From positions 310,001 through 374,000 of the forward strand of contig CAYOWQ010000001.1 of assembly GCA_964407695.1 (NCBI GenBank): DNA of 64,000 bases, read 5' to 3'. The notes beneath the pieces are model-generated. The model made no database searches and was not told the origin of the DNA. It was given only the letters and a program-made list of their open reading frames with translations. The DNA comes from CAYOWQ01 sp964407695 (GTDB lineage: Bacteria; Planctomycetota; Phycisphaerae; Phycisphaerales; SM1A02). Position 1 is the stretch's first letter, and the number at the start of each line of letters is the position of its first letter. The translations under genes and the position numbers were made by a program. Shown one piece after another: positions 51,936-60,321 of the stretch.

Positions 51936-53314
51936 ATGGAGTTTCCGCGTGTGTCCTGAACAAGCTGACGCAGCAAATCGCAAAGTCGTCGCCCGCTGCG
52001 TCCGTCGAGCATTCCCCAACGGCCGGCCTGACGCGCCTGCTGTTGCGCCAGGCTTTCCAGAAAGCTCGGATCGTCGACACACCGTTGCATGGACTCTCGA
52101 AACTCTCTCGCACTCTCTACTGTGAGAACGCCGGCGACCCGGGAGAAGTCGTCATAGCGATACCGATAGGCATCATAGTTGAGGACCGGTATGCCGCAAG
52201 CGATCGCCCAGCGGATCGTCGCCGACGCACAGGCCACAAAGAGGTCAGCACCCGGAAGAATGGAAGTCAGCGGACCGTCAGCGATCACCCCGGATTGAGA
52301 ATGTGCCTGAACTGCAGATCGGGGCGTGCGCGGATGAACACTGTAGGTGACCTCCCATGCCGATGAAGATTCCGCCGTCCGACACCAGCATTCGAGCAAT
52401 TCGGGGTAGCTTTCGAATCCGGTGAATGACCTTCGCACGTCAAATTGATCCGGGGGCAGCGCCACGATCATGCGACGATGCGGTTTGTCTGCTCGTGGTC
52501 GAGAGCCTATAGCCGCCAACTCATCCAGCGATGCCGACCCGGTCACGTGCAGGCGAGATCGATCAAGACCACCAGCCTCCAGATACTCTCGCAGCGCATC
52601 GCTTTCGCAGGCGATCGCATCGGCATTGCCGCTGTTGTATTGCCACGGATCAGGCGGCGCGAGACCCAGGGACTCCAGGGCAAGGATGCCCGCGGCGGGC
52701 AGCCGCAGAAGCCTCTTTCCCTCGTATTCGATCACCCACGTGGGCCACCGTCGAGCGGCGAGTCTGTTCCTGAGGCCGCGACATTGATGCGTGGGGTCGT
52801 CGCGATAGGTCTCCGCGGGTTCTCGATAGGTTGCGAACGTGAAGGGAACGACGAGACACGGTACGGATATCTTGTGAGCTGCCTGAATCAGGATCGGAGC
52901 GGCCGTCTCCACCTGATCCTCCGCGAGCACCAACGCGTCCGGCCGAGTGTTGTGCATCAACTGTGCCGCCTCGTGTTGTTGCCTCCTTCGTCGTGCCATT
53001 TGAACGACGACGCTCGATCGGCGGCGATGTGCCGGGATGAGTCGACGTAGAACCGACGAGGGCAATCGACCCTGACCCGATGAATCCGAGGGCTGGATCG
53101 ATGAACTCCGGCATGGTCGGCCGCAAGGGTCGACCCAGGCCCAGCGGGGATGGTTTCCGCGCAGGGAATCCATCGCGGCCCTCAATTCGGGAATTGTCGC
53201 AAACACAATCCGCCATGGGGCAATCGCCTCCAGGCATGCGGCATGGGCTGCAAGATGACGCGCCTGGGCGATTCCGTCAGCGTAGAAGAGAATGGTTTGA
53301 ATGGTGCCGCTCAC
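51932..53314 (-). CDS. Putative glycosyltransferase-like protein, paralog A
   Basis: The 460-residue protein is related to the next gene. Shared segments include an EDQ/EDN region (VLAEDQVE), FTFATYREPAET, the motif PWQYNSGNADAIACES, a TGSASLDELA strand, and the C-terminal RWAIACGIPVLNYDAYRY, YDDFSRVAGV and GRWGMLDGRSG. The layout (two Rossmann-like halves) suggests a GT-B enzyme of the capsule/CDP-glycerol transferase type, but no exact family is recognised. It overlaps both neighbours by 4 bp. Confidence 0.65.
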   Translation of the reverse strand: MSGTIQTILFYADGIAQARHLAAHAACLEAIAPWRIVFATIPELRAAMDSLRGNHPRWAWVDPCGRPCRSSSIQPSDSSGQGRLPSSVLRRLIPAHRRRSSVVVQMARRRRQQHEAAQLMHNTRPDALVLAEDQVETAAPILIQAAHKISVPCLVVPFTFATYREPAETYRDDPTHQCRGLRNRLAARRWPTWVIEYEGKRLLRLPAAGILALESLGLAPPDPWQYNSGNADAIACESDALREYLEAGGLDRSRLHVTGSASLDELAAIGSRPRADKPHRRMIVALPPDQFDVRRSFTGFESYPELLECWCRTAESSSAWEVTYSVHPRTPRSAVQAHSQSGVIADGPLTSILPGADLFVACASATIRWAIACGIPVLNYDAYRYRYDDFSRVAGVLTVESAREFRESMQRCVDDPSFLESLAQQQARQAGRWGMLDGRSGRRLCDLLRQLVQDTRGNSI

Positions 53315-55113
53315 ACGTGGGCATGTTGACTCGGCGAGGTGAGCCGATCAAAGAGTGCGCCCAGACGATCCCCGACGCAACCGTCGAGCATACCCCATTC
53401 CGCCGCGACACTCTGCTGACGCTGGGCAAGGTCATCATAAAAGGCCGAATCGGTCACCAGTTGTTTCATGATCCTGGCGAAGTCGGCAGGTCGACTCACG
53501 GTGACGACGCCGCGGGCTCGATCGAAGTCGTCATAGTGAAATCTATAGACATCGTAGTTGACGACCGGCTTGCCACAGGCAATCGCCATCACGGTGGTGG
53601 CAGAGACGCAGACGTTATAGATGTCGCACAGCGGAATGAGGTGAGAGACGTCGTCCCGCACGATCCGGCAACCAAATCTCTCGACGAAGCTCATTCGCTC
53701 CGGGGTGAGGCTCGGATGCAGATTGACAATGACATTCGTGTTGGGCAGGGATGTGAGCGTGGAAATCCAATGCTTCACCAGGTCGTCGTAGGTCGTGAAG
53801 CCGCAACCCGGCCGTTCGCCGACCAGGTCGACGGTGAGAGCGCAGAGGATCAGCCGCCGGTCAGCGGGCATGCCGAGCTCCTCAAGAAGCCTGGCCCGGC
53901 GCTCCGGTGCCCGGCGAAGGTGACTGGCCAGTTCATCCATGCGCAGGTTCCCAGTGACCACCAGTTGCTTCTTGGGGAACCCATAGCCCAGATAAACCCG
54001 CCTTGCTTCTTCGCTCTCCAACGCGATGGCCGCGGCGTTCCCGGAGTTGTAGTACCAGGGGCGCGGCGGGGCGAGACCGTGAAGCTCTCTCGCTGCGGCC
54101 CAATACCAGGGCATGCGGACCAGGGTTCGACCCTTATGCGTGTGTTTCCATCGTGGCCGATAGCGCGACACCAGTCGGTTTCCCAGCGCACACATCTGGT
54201 ATTCGATTCGGTTAAAGAATGCCTCGGCGGGTTCGCGCGGATTGACGAGTGTGAATGGAATGACGACGGATGGAATGCCGGCCGTCTCGGCTGCGCGAAT
54301 CAAAGCTCCCGTTCCGTAGTTCACGTTGTCTTCCGGAAGGAGGACGAGCGATGGGCGAATCTTCGCAATGACCGCCTCGGCGTAGCGCACATCAAGGCCG
54401 GTTTGGCGATAGGCGAAGTAGAACAGTGGCAGGTCGCCGCTGAGTTCTCGCACGCTGCTTCGCACGGTGAGGTAGGCACTTCGCAGGCTCCGGCGAATTT
54501 TCGCCGTGACCCAACGCATGGCCGTTGCCGCAGAGTTCACGACTCGGGTAATGACTCGCGAAGGAAGTTGAAAGAGCCAACGCGAACCGGAACGGAGCCT
54601 GTTGAAGTTGAAATTGATGTTGAGAGCACGCAGTCGACTGCCGAGAGACAGGTGCATCCGCACAACCCGGGTGGCGTGGGTCACCCGAACGCGAATCCAC
54701 AGCCAGATGATTCGACACCGGTTGCTGACCCGTGTTCGCAACTGGAAGAGCGCCGGGTGCGTGACTTGAACAGCCAGCAGACTGCCGAGGCGCCTACGCC
54801 ATCGATCGATCGCCGCACCAATTGAATGGAAGGTCAATCGAAATCGTCGGCGCGGAGATGCGGCGGGGGGGTCAGTCGTGGCCTTGACATCCTCAAGGGC
54901 GTTGAATCGAAACCATCGGATCCCATGCTCGTCACATCGTGCCACATCGGTCTCGAGCTGCGAGTACTCCTCGGGAAAGAGAAAAATCGGCTCATAGCGT
55001 CCGGATTCCCGGCACCAGAGCGCAGCGCGAAACATCTCCCGGAAATGGGTCGCCATGTACGCGATGACCAGGACTCGTCGACTCATCGGGGCGGAAACTG
55101 CCGGGGCGGCCAT
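53311..55113 (-). CDS. Putative glycosyltransferase-like protein, paralog B
   Basis: The 600-residue protein shares its C-terminal two thirds with paralog A: LVLLPEDNVNYGTG, VIPFTLVNPREPAEA, PWYYNSGNAAAIALES, TGNLRMDELASHLRR, MAIACGKPVVNYDVYRFHYDDFDRARGVVTV, EWGMLDGCVGDRL. The N-terminus (VLVIAYMATHFREMFRAALWCRESG) adds an Arg-rich stretch of about 130 residues (RRRFRLTFHSIGAAIDRWRR...) that may associate with the membrane. The ATG at 55113 is used; 55086 is an alternative. It heads the minus-strand operon. Confidence 0.65.
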   Translation of the reverse strand: MAAPAVSAPMSRRVLVIAYMATHFREMFRAALWCRESGRYEPIFLFPEEYSQLETDVARCDEHGIRWFRFNALEDVKATTDPPAASPRRRFRLTFHSIGAAIDRWRRRLGSLLAVQVTHPALFQLRTRVSNRCRIIWLWIRVRVTHATRVVRMHLSLGSRLRALNINFNFNRLRSGSRWLFQLPSRVITRVVNSAATAMRWVTAKIRRSLRSAYLTVRSSVRELSGDLPLFYFAYRQTGLDVRYAEAVIAKIRPSLVLLPEDNVNYGTGALIRAAETAGIPSVVIPFTLVNPREPAEAFFNRIEYQMCALGNRLVSRYRPRWKHTHKGRTLVRMPWYWAAARELHGLAPPRPWYYNSGNAAAIALESEEARRVYLGYGFPKKQLVVTGNLRMDELASHLRRAPERRARLLEELGMPADRRLILCALTVDLVGERPGCGFTTYDDLVKHWISTLTSLPNTNVIVNLHPSLTPERMSFVERFGCRIVRDDVSHLIPLCDIYNVCVSATTVMAIACGKPVVNYDVYRFHYDDFDRARGVVTVSRPADFARIMKQLVTDSAFYDDLAQRQQSVAAEWGMLDGCVGDRLGALFDRLTSPSQHAHV

Positions 55114-55218
55114 TCCCCGCGGCGCACTTCAGGCTCGGCATGATATGGAGGCACTGCGGGGGCTGATAGTAGGCCGTTCTGGAGCGGTTCGCGGCCGCGT
55201 CGGTACAATCGCGTCGCC

Positions 55219-56085
55219 ATGCAATTCAGCGAGGTCACAGACCTGCAATTCTCTAGGCGAGCCTCGATCTCGTGGCGACTGAAGATCGCTTCGGGCCGAT
55301 TCCTGAACTATTTCAGTGCCCCGGCGCGCGAAATGGCCGCCCTGGAGCGGCGTGCCTATGTCGCGAAGGCTCGTTCGCCCGGATCGCGCCTGACAGAGGA
55401 TGAAATCCGCGAACTTGCGTCGTATATGCACGACGTTCAGGAACTCCCGTCGCGCCGGGCATACTTCGAGGGTCGGCCGCTCGAAGAGACCTTTCAGGGG
55501 CTGATGGTTCCGTTAGTCCGGAAGGTCCTTGACGCTGATGCTGGCGTGCGCAGCGTCCTGAATATCGGGTTGCACTATGCCTGGTGCGACCATGCCCTGG
55601 CGACGGCCTACCCCGGGATTCAATTCATGGGCGTGGATTTTGCGCCGAATCTTGCGGAGTTCAATGGTGAGTTCGCAAGACCGAATTTCAAGGTCCGCAC
55701 GGGATACGCTCTTGATCTTCTGGAGTCCGGTGAAGTGCGGGCTGACCTGGTGCTCATGTCGTCAACCGCGGTCGTGATCAAGAATCAGGAGCTTCGTCGC
55801 TACGCCAGGGCCGTTGCCAGGTCCGCCCGATACTTCGCGCTGAGCGAGCCGCTCTATAATTTTCCCGGCGGCGCTGTGGTCGATCCGCTCACGGTCAGTC
55901 TTGAGGAATCAAGGCCGTCCTATGCCTATGCCGGCTACAACGACAAGCCAGGCCCGCTCTGTTACACGCACAACTTCAGGGCGATTCTCGAAGAGGCGGG
56001 ATTCGACGTCGTGCACTACCACGCCTTTCGGCCAGCCTTCACCGACCTTCGCATGGTGCAGATCATCGGGAGGGCGCCGGAATGA
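55219..56085 (+). CDS. Methyltransferase-like protein, tandem paralog 1
   Basis: The 288-residue protein has an N-terminal helical part (RASISWRLKIASGRFLNYFS..., about 85 residues) and a Rossmann-type core: SVLNIGLHYAWCDHALA, FMGVDFAPNLAEFN, LVLMSSTAVVIKNQELRRY, SEPLYNFPGG, VHYHAFRPAFTDLRMVQ. The first core motif reads NIG with no GxG loop, so SAM binding is weaker or different than in classic enzymes. It begins the divergent triplet, 105 bp from the glycosyltransferase operon start. It overlaps the next paralog by 4 bp. Confidence 0.65.
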   Translation: MQFSEVTDLQFSRRASISWRLKIASGRFLNYFSAPAREMAALERRAYVAKARSPGSRLTEDEIRELASYMHDVQELPSRRAYFEGRPLEETFQGLMVPLVRKVLDADAGVRSVLNIGLHYAWCDHALATAYPGIQFMGVDFAPNLAEFNGEFARPNFKVRTGYALDLLESGEVRADLVLMSSTAVVIKNQELRRYARAVARSARYFALSEPLYNFPGGAVVDPLTVSLEESRPSYAYAGYNDKPGPLCYTHNFRAILEEAGFDVVHYHAFRPAFTDLRMVQIIGRAPE

Positions 56086-57017
56086 TTCCGTTCGTCGACG
56101 AGACGACGCTTGAATGGACCCCATCAGACGATCGGCGATGGCGCCGACGGATGACGATCGGTCGATGGATCAACCGGCTCATTGACCCGGTCATGGAGAT
56201 GGATTCGGTCAAGGCGCAGGAAGCGATTGAACTTGCTCGTTCGCCACAGCCTCGATTGAATTCGACTGAGATTCAACACATCACCGAGTACCTCACCCAG
56301 GTTCAGGACAAGGAGATCCGACGAGACTACTTCGCCCGGACACCGCTGGAGCGGACCTTTCCCGGCCTGATGGTGCCGCTCGTGGAGGAGGTAATCCGGA
56401 TTGATCCGGGTATTCGAAGCGTCATGAACATCGGCGCGTACTACTTCCACGTCGATCATGAATTGGCCACGCGCTATCCCGGGGTGGAATTCATCGGCGT
56501 GGATCTTCCCGCAAATCTCGCCGAATACAACCGGGAGCTCCTTCGCCCCAACCTGCGTGCTGAAGCGGGATATGCGATGGATCTGATCGAGGACGGTCTT
56601 CGGGCGGATCTGGTGACCTTTTCGGCCACGGGTGCCGAGATCAAGAGCAATGAACTCGTGCGATATCTTGAACTGATTCACGGCTTCGCGCGGTGGATCA
56701 TCTTCAGCGAGCCGCTCTACAACCTTCCGGGCGGAGGCGTGGTGGATCCTCGGACCCTCGATCCGGATCGTTGCCTCGCGATCTATGCCCAGCCGGATTA
56801 TCTTCCCCACAAGAAGGGGCCGTTGGCGCGGGCGCACAACTATCAGGCGATGCTTGAGCGGTCCGGATTCAAGGTCCGGCACTATCACGCCTTCAAACCG
56901 GAATTCACGGACATCCGCTGGGTGCAGGTCGTCGCCGAGAATCCGTCCATCCGCGGCACATTGCATCTTCCAAACTCCACGGAAGCCGCACATCACGCCG
57001 TTGCCGCGAGCGCTTGA
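56082..57017 (+). CDS. Methyltransferase-like protein, tandem paralog 2
   Basis: The 311-residue protein is clearly homologous to its neighbours on both sides: YFARTPLERTFPGLMVPLVEEV, IRSVMNIGAYYFHVDHELATRYPG, FIGVDLPANLAEYNRELLRPN, SATGAEIKSNELVRYLE, SEPLYNLPGGGVVDP, HYHAFKPEFTDIRWVQV. It has a longer N-terminus (FVDETTLEWTPSDDRRWRRR) and an extra C-terminal tail. It has the same missing GxG loop. It may modify the same polymer with a different position or sugar. Confidence 0.65.
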   Translation: MIPFVDETTLEWTPSDDRRWRRRMTIGRWINRLIDPVMEMDSVKAQEAIELARSPQPRLNSTEIQHITEYLTQVQDKEIRRDYFARTPLERTFPGLMVPLVEEVIRIDPGIRSVMNIGAYYFHVDHELATRYPGVEFIGVDLPANLAEYNRELLRPNLRAEAGYAMDLIEDGLRADLVTFSATGAEIKSNELVRYLELIHGFARWIIFSEPLYNLPGGGVVDPRTLDPDRCLAIYAQPDYLPHKKGPLARAHNYQAMLERSGFKVRHYHAFKPEFTDIRWVQVVAENPSIRGTLHLPNSTEAAHHAVAASA

Positions 57018-57026
57018 GACCTTCAC

Positions 57027-57902
57027 ATGGATCGCGTTGCTGAAAACAACCTCGAGTTCTCCACCCGGGCCAGGGCGTGGTGGAAGTTTCGCCTCGCGGT
57101 CGGTCGACGCCTGAACCGGTATCTCATACCAGCCAGAGACCTGGATACGGTGGAGAAGCGGGCCTACGTGAAGCGGGCGCGTTCGCCCGGAGACCGTCTC
57201 ACCGAGGAGGAGCTCAGCGCCCTCAAGACCTACATGATCAATGTGCAGGATCGCGATATTCGACGCGAATACTTCCGCACGACGCCGCTGGAGCGCACCT
57301 TTCAGGGCCAGGTCGTCCCGCTCGTGTCGACCGCACTCGAGAAAGACCCTTCGATCCGGTCGGTTCTCGACATTGGAACTCACTACGCATGGATCGATCA
57401 CCACCTGGCGTCCATCCACGATCGGATCCAATTCACCGGGGTGGATTTTGCCGTCAACCTTGCGGAGTTCAATGCCGAGTTCGCCCGGCAGAACCTGAGA
57501 TTCGTCAGCGGCTATGCGCTCGATCTGCTGGAGTCCGGCGCTTTGGATCCTGATCTGGTCTTCTTCTCCTGTACCGCCTACGAGATCAAGAATGCGGAAG
57601 TGCAGCGATACCTCCGTGTACTTGCCCGGCGTCGGCGCACCGTTGTATTCAGCGAGCCGATCTATCCCATGCCCGGCGGACGAATCGTGGATCCTGCGTC
57701 CGTTGACGTTGCCGAATCGGTACCCGTGTTCAGCCTTCCCACGCATCTTCCCGGCCAGTACGGGCCGTTGGCACAAGTGCATAACTATCGAGCCTTGGCG
57801 ACGGCCGCGGGATTTGAAATCCTGCATTACCGCGCGTTCAAGCCGGAATTTACGGACCTGCGCATGGTGCAACTGGTGGCGCGATCATCAGAACCCGGTT
57901 AG
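57027..57902 (+). CDS. Methyltransferase-like protein, tandem paralog 3
   Basis: The 291-residue protein is closest to paralog 1: ARSPGDRLTEEELSALKTYM, YFRTTPLERTFQGQVVPLV, SIRSVLDIGTHYAWIDHHLA, GVDFAVNLAEFNAEFARQN, SCTAYEIKNAEVQRYLR, SEPIYPMPGGRIVDP, FKPEFTDLRMVQLVAR. The motif DIG is restored here but is followed by THYAW, not a glycine loop. It converges with the wzt-like gene. It has no ribosome site stronger than a weak GAG. Confidence 0.65.
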   Translation: MDRVAENNLEFSTRARAWWKFRLAVGRRLNRYLIPARDLDTVEKRAYVKRARSPGDRLTEEELSALKTYMINVQDRDIRREYFRTTPLERTFQGQVVPLVSTALEKDPSIRSVLDIGTHYAWIDHHLASIHDRIQFTGVDFAVNLAEFNAEFARQNLRFVSGYALDLLESGALDPDLVFFSCTAYEIKNAEVQRYLRVLARRRRTVVFSEPIYPMPGGRIVDPASVDVAESVPVFSLPTHLPGQYGPLAQVHNYRALATAAGFEILHYRAFKPEFTDLRMVQLVARSSEPG

Positions 57903-57948
57903 CGGCGATGGATATCACTCTCGCGACCCGCCACCGGCACTCCAGCGT

Positions 57949-59406
57949 CTAGGTCAGGACCTCGGCCGGGGCGGCATCGACCGGCTCCGGTACTTGCGTG
58001 TACGTCCAGTGAAGTCGCGGCCGGATCATCGCGTCAGGCCAGTCCCTGGTCCAGGCCCGGCTGCCTTCACCGCGCACCCCGCCCGCTGAACGGCCCTCCA
58101 CGATATTGATCGTCAGTGCATTGCGCGCCCAGACACAGGAAGGCGAGGTTGGATTGGTGCAGACCGTGTATTCGATCGACAGCCGGCCGGTGGTGAGCAG
58201 GTTCCCGGGAATTCGACATCGGGCAACGTAGTGACCCACGGGATGAGGCCGATCCGGCAATGGTGTGTCAAGGTTGTCCATGGCGACAAAGACGATTCGA
58301 CCCAGAGTGTCATGGAACGCGAGGTGCACCTGAAGCACATGCTTCTGCTCATGCACGATGTACTCGACCTCGACATCGAAATCTTCCGTCACATCAAACA
58401 CAACCTGAGCTCGGCCGCGGCCATCGATGGCTCGAATCGCCCGCAAGCTGACCGATTGATCCTCGAATTGGGGGGGGTGATCGCCGATCCACGTCGTTTC
58501 AACTTTTTCCGACATGCCGGCGGCGGCAATGGCCGCGGCACTTGACCCGCTGCCGGACGCCGGGCCCGCCGGATCACCCTCGGCCACACCTGACGGATCG
58601 AGCTCCCCGGCGTCACCGGCCGATGGTACATGCCCCAGGTACCGGGCAATGACATCGCCGACACTGCCGTCGAGCGCGAGTTGGCCTCGTTCAAGCAGGA
58701 TCGCGCGGGTGCAAAGGCGGCTGACGGCGTCGAGCGAATGGCTCACGAACAGGACCGTTCGGCCAGCCAGGGCGACGTTCTCCATCTTGGCAAGGCATTT
58801 CCGGACAAACTTGATGTCGCCCGTGGCCAGCACCTCGTCAACGATCAGGATGTCGGTATCAAAGTGGGCGGCAACCGAGAACGCCAGTCGCGAATACATG
58901 CCGCTGGAGAACTTCTTGACCGGCGTATCCACGAATTTGGCGAGCTCCGCGAACTCAACGATTTCGTCGAAGATCTTGTCGGTATCGCGCCGGCTGCGGC
59001 CGTAGATCGCCCCATGCTGATAAATGTTCTCTCGTGCGGAGAGCTCGATATGGAATGCAGCGCCAACTTCAAGGAGGGCGCCAAGAGTTCCAAAGACTTT
59101 GACGCTGCCGGTCGTGGGCGCGGTGATTCTGGAAAGAATCTTGAGAAGAGTGCTCTTGCCGGCCCCATTGACGCCCAGGATTCCCACAACTTCGCCGACC
59201 TTGACCTCAAACGACACATCCTTGAGCGCCCAGAGAATCTCCTGATCGATGAAGGTGGCGTGGCCGCGAAGAACGCTCATGGCCCGGCGCACAGGATTTC
59301 TGACCCAGCCCGACATGGATGCGAGCAACGTTCGTTGCGTATCAAGCGTGGCCCCGATGAGATAGGCCTTCCCAAGACTCTCGATGGAGACTGCGGTGTT
59401 GCCCAT
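57949..59406 (-). CDS. Polysaccharide ABC exporter ATPase with Wzt-type C-terminal domain
   Basis: The 485-residue protein has an ATPase domain: Walker A GVNGAGKSTLLK, signature KFSSGMYSRLAFSVA, Walker B DILIVDEVLATGD, H-loop LFVSHSLDAV. A Gly/Ser/Ala linker (about 275-330) leads to a C-terminal beta-sandwich like that of Wzt (RAQVVFDVTEDFDVEVEYI, HLAFHDTLGRIVFVAMDN), which recognises the end of the exported chain. The ATG at 59406 follows the permease by 5 nt. It exports the polymer made by the nearby transferases. Confidence 0.93.
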   Translation of the reverse strand: MGNTAVSIESLGKAYLIGATLDTQRTLLASMSGWVRNPVRRAMSVLRGHATFIDQEILWALKDVSFEVKVGEVVGILGVNGAGKSTLLKILSRITAPTTGSVKVFGTLGALLEVGAAFHIELSARENIYQHGAIYGRSRRDTDKIFDEIVEFAELAKFVDTPVKKFSSGMYSRLAFSVAAHFDTDILIVDEVLATGDIKFVRKCLAKMENVALAGRTVLFVSHSLDAVSRLCTRAILLERGQLALDGSVGDVIARYLGHVPSAGDAGELDPSGVAEGDPAGPASGSGSSAAAIAAAGMSEKVETTWIGDHPPQFEDQSVSLRAIRAIDGRGRAQVVFDVTEDFDVEVEYIVHEQKHVLQVHLAFHDTLGRIVFVAMDNLDTPLPDRPHPVGHYVARCRIPGNLLTTGRLSIEYTVCTNPTSPSCVWARNALTINIVEGRSAGGVRGEGSRAWTRDWPDAMIRPRLHWTYTQVPEPVDAAPAEVLT

Positions 59407-59411
59407 GAGTG

Positions 59412-60245
59412 TCAGAGTACGTCCACCAGCGTGGATTCGATCCTGCGAAACACGACGCCGCCGATAAAGAAGATGACCATGGCGATCACGCAGGATCCTG
59501 CGACGTACGGCGTTGGTGCGAGCTCGCCGATCTTGAACATCCATCTGAAACCGTCGATCGACGTGGCAAACGGATTCAAGCCGGCGATATCCGCAAATCT
59601 GCCCATCGTGTCGCGCGAGTAGTTGATGGGCGAGAGCCAGAATAAGAACATTGTCAGGTGCGTGGAAAAGTGCCGTACATCGCGGAACTGAACCGAGAGG
59701 CTGCTCATCAGCAGCCCGAGTCCGGTTGCGGTCACAAGACCCGGGAGCAGAAAGACAGGAACCAGGACCAAGCGCCACGTTGGTGGATAGCCGTACCAGA
59801 GCGACATCCCCAGAAGAATGCCGAAGGCCAGCAGGAAATCGACCGAGAAGACGAGAATGCTCTGCAGCGGAAGTATGACTCTTGGAAAATAGATCTTGGT
59901 AATGATGGTGTAGTTCGAATGAAGGCTGGTGATCGCGGCGTTCATCCCGTTGTTGAAGAAATACCACGGCACCAGCGCTGTCAGATTGAAGAGCGCGTAG
60001 GGCACGCCCTTGGTATCAACCTTCAGGAACACTCCGAACACGATCGAAAACACCACCATTTGCATCAGCGGCTGAACGATCGCCCACAGAGGCCCCAGAA
60101 TCGTCTGCGTGTATCGCACCTTGAGGTCGCGATAGATCGTTAGGAGCAGCATTTCCCGGTAACGCCAAAGTTCCGCGAGGTTGATCATCGACCACCCTCG
60201 CGAAGGGCGAATCTCAAGCAGGGGTTGTACGGTGCCGTCGGCCAT
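59412..60245 (-). CDS. Polysaccharide ABC exporter permease (Wzm/ABC-2 type)
   Basis: The 277-residue membrane protein has an N-terminal amphipathic segment (WRYREMLLLTIYRDLKVRYTQTILGPLWAIVQPL) and six hydrophobic helices, with FLFWLSPINYS and a short C-terminal cytoplasmic tail. This is the ABC-2 export permease family (Wzm/TagG/KpsM), pairing with the following ATPase. The start at 60245 is an estimate; in-frame starts exist at 60293 and later. Together the pair moves a lipid-linked glycan across the inner membrane. Confidence 0.92.
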   Translation of the reverse strand: MADGTVQPLLEIRPSRGWSMINLAELWRYREMLLLTIYRDLKVRYTQTILGPLWAIVQPLMQMVVFSIVFGVFLKVDTKGVPYALFNLTALVPWYFFNNGMNAAITSLHSNYTIITKIYFPRVILPLQSILVFSVDFLLAFGILLGMSLWYGYPPTWRLVLVPVFLLPGLVTATGLGLLMSSLSVQFRDVRHFSTHLTMFLFWLSPINYSRDTMGRFADIAGLNPFATSIDGFRWMFKIGELAPTPYVAGSCVIAMVIFFIGGVVFRRIESTLVDVL

Positions 60246-60321
60246 GGCGCATCGGGGAATCAGCAGGATAGCCGCTTCATCCCGTGCGGTCATTCAGAAG
60301 GCGGGCGCCCGCCCCTCGTCA

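Noticed and set aside
53080..54825. Plus-strand frame of 581 codons
   Set aside because: It is antisense to the two paralogous transferase-like genes, which have family-level conservation with each other.
56124..57872. Minus-strand frame of 582 codons across two methyltransferase-like genes
   Set aside because: It mirrors the conserved plus-strand paralogs and shows no family features of its own.
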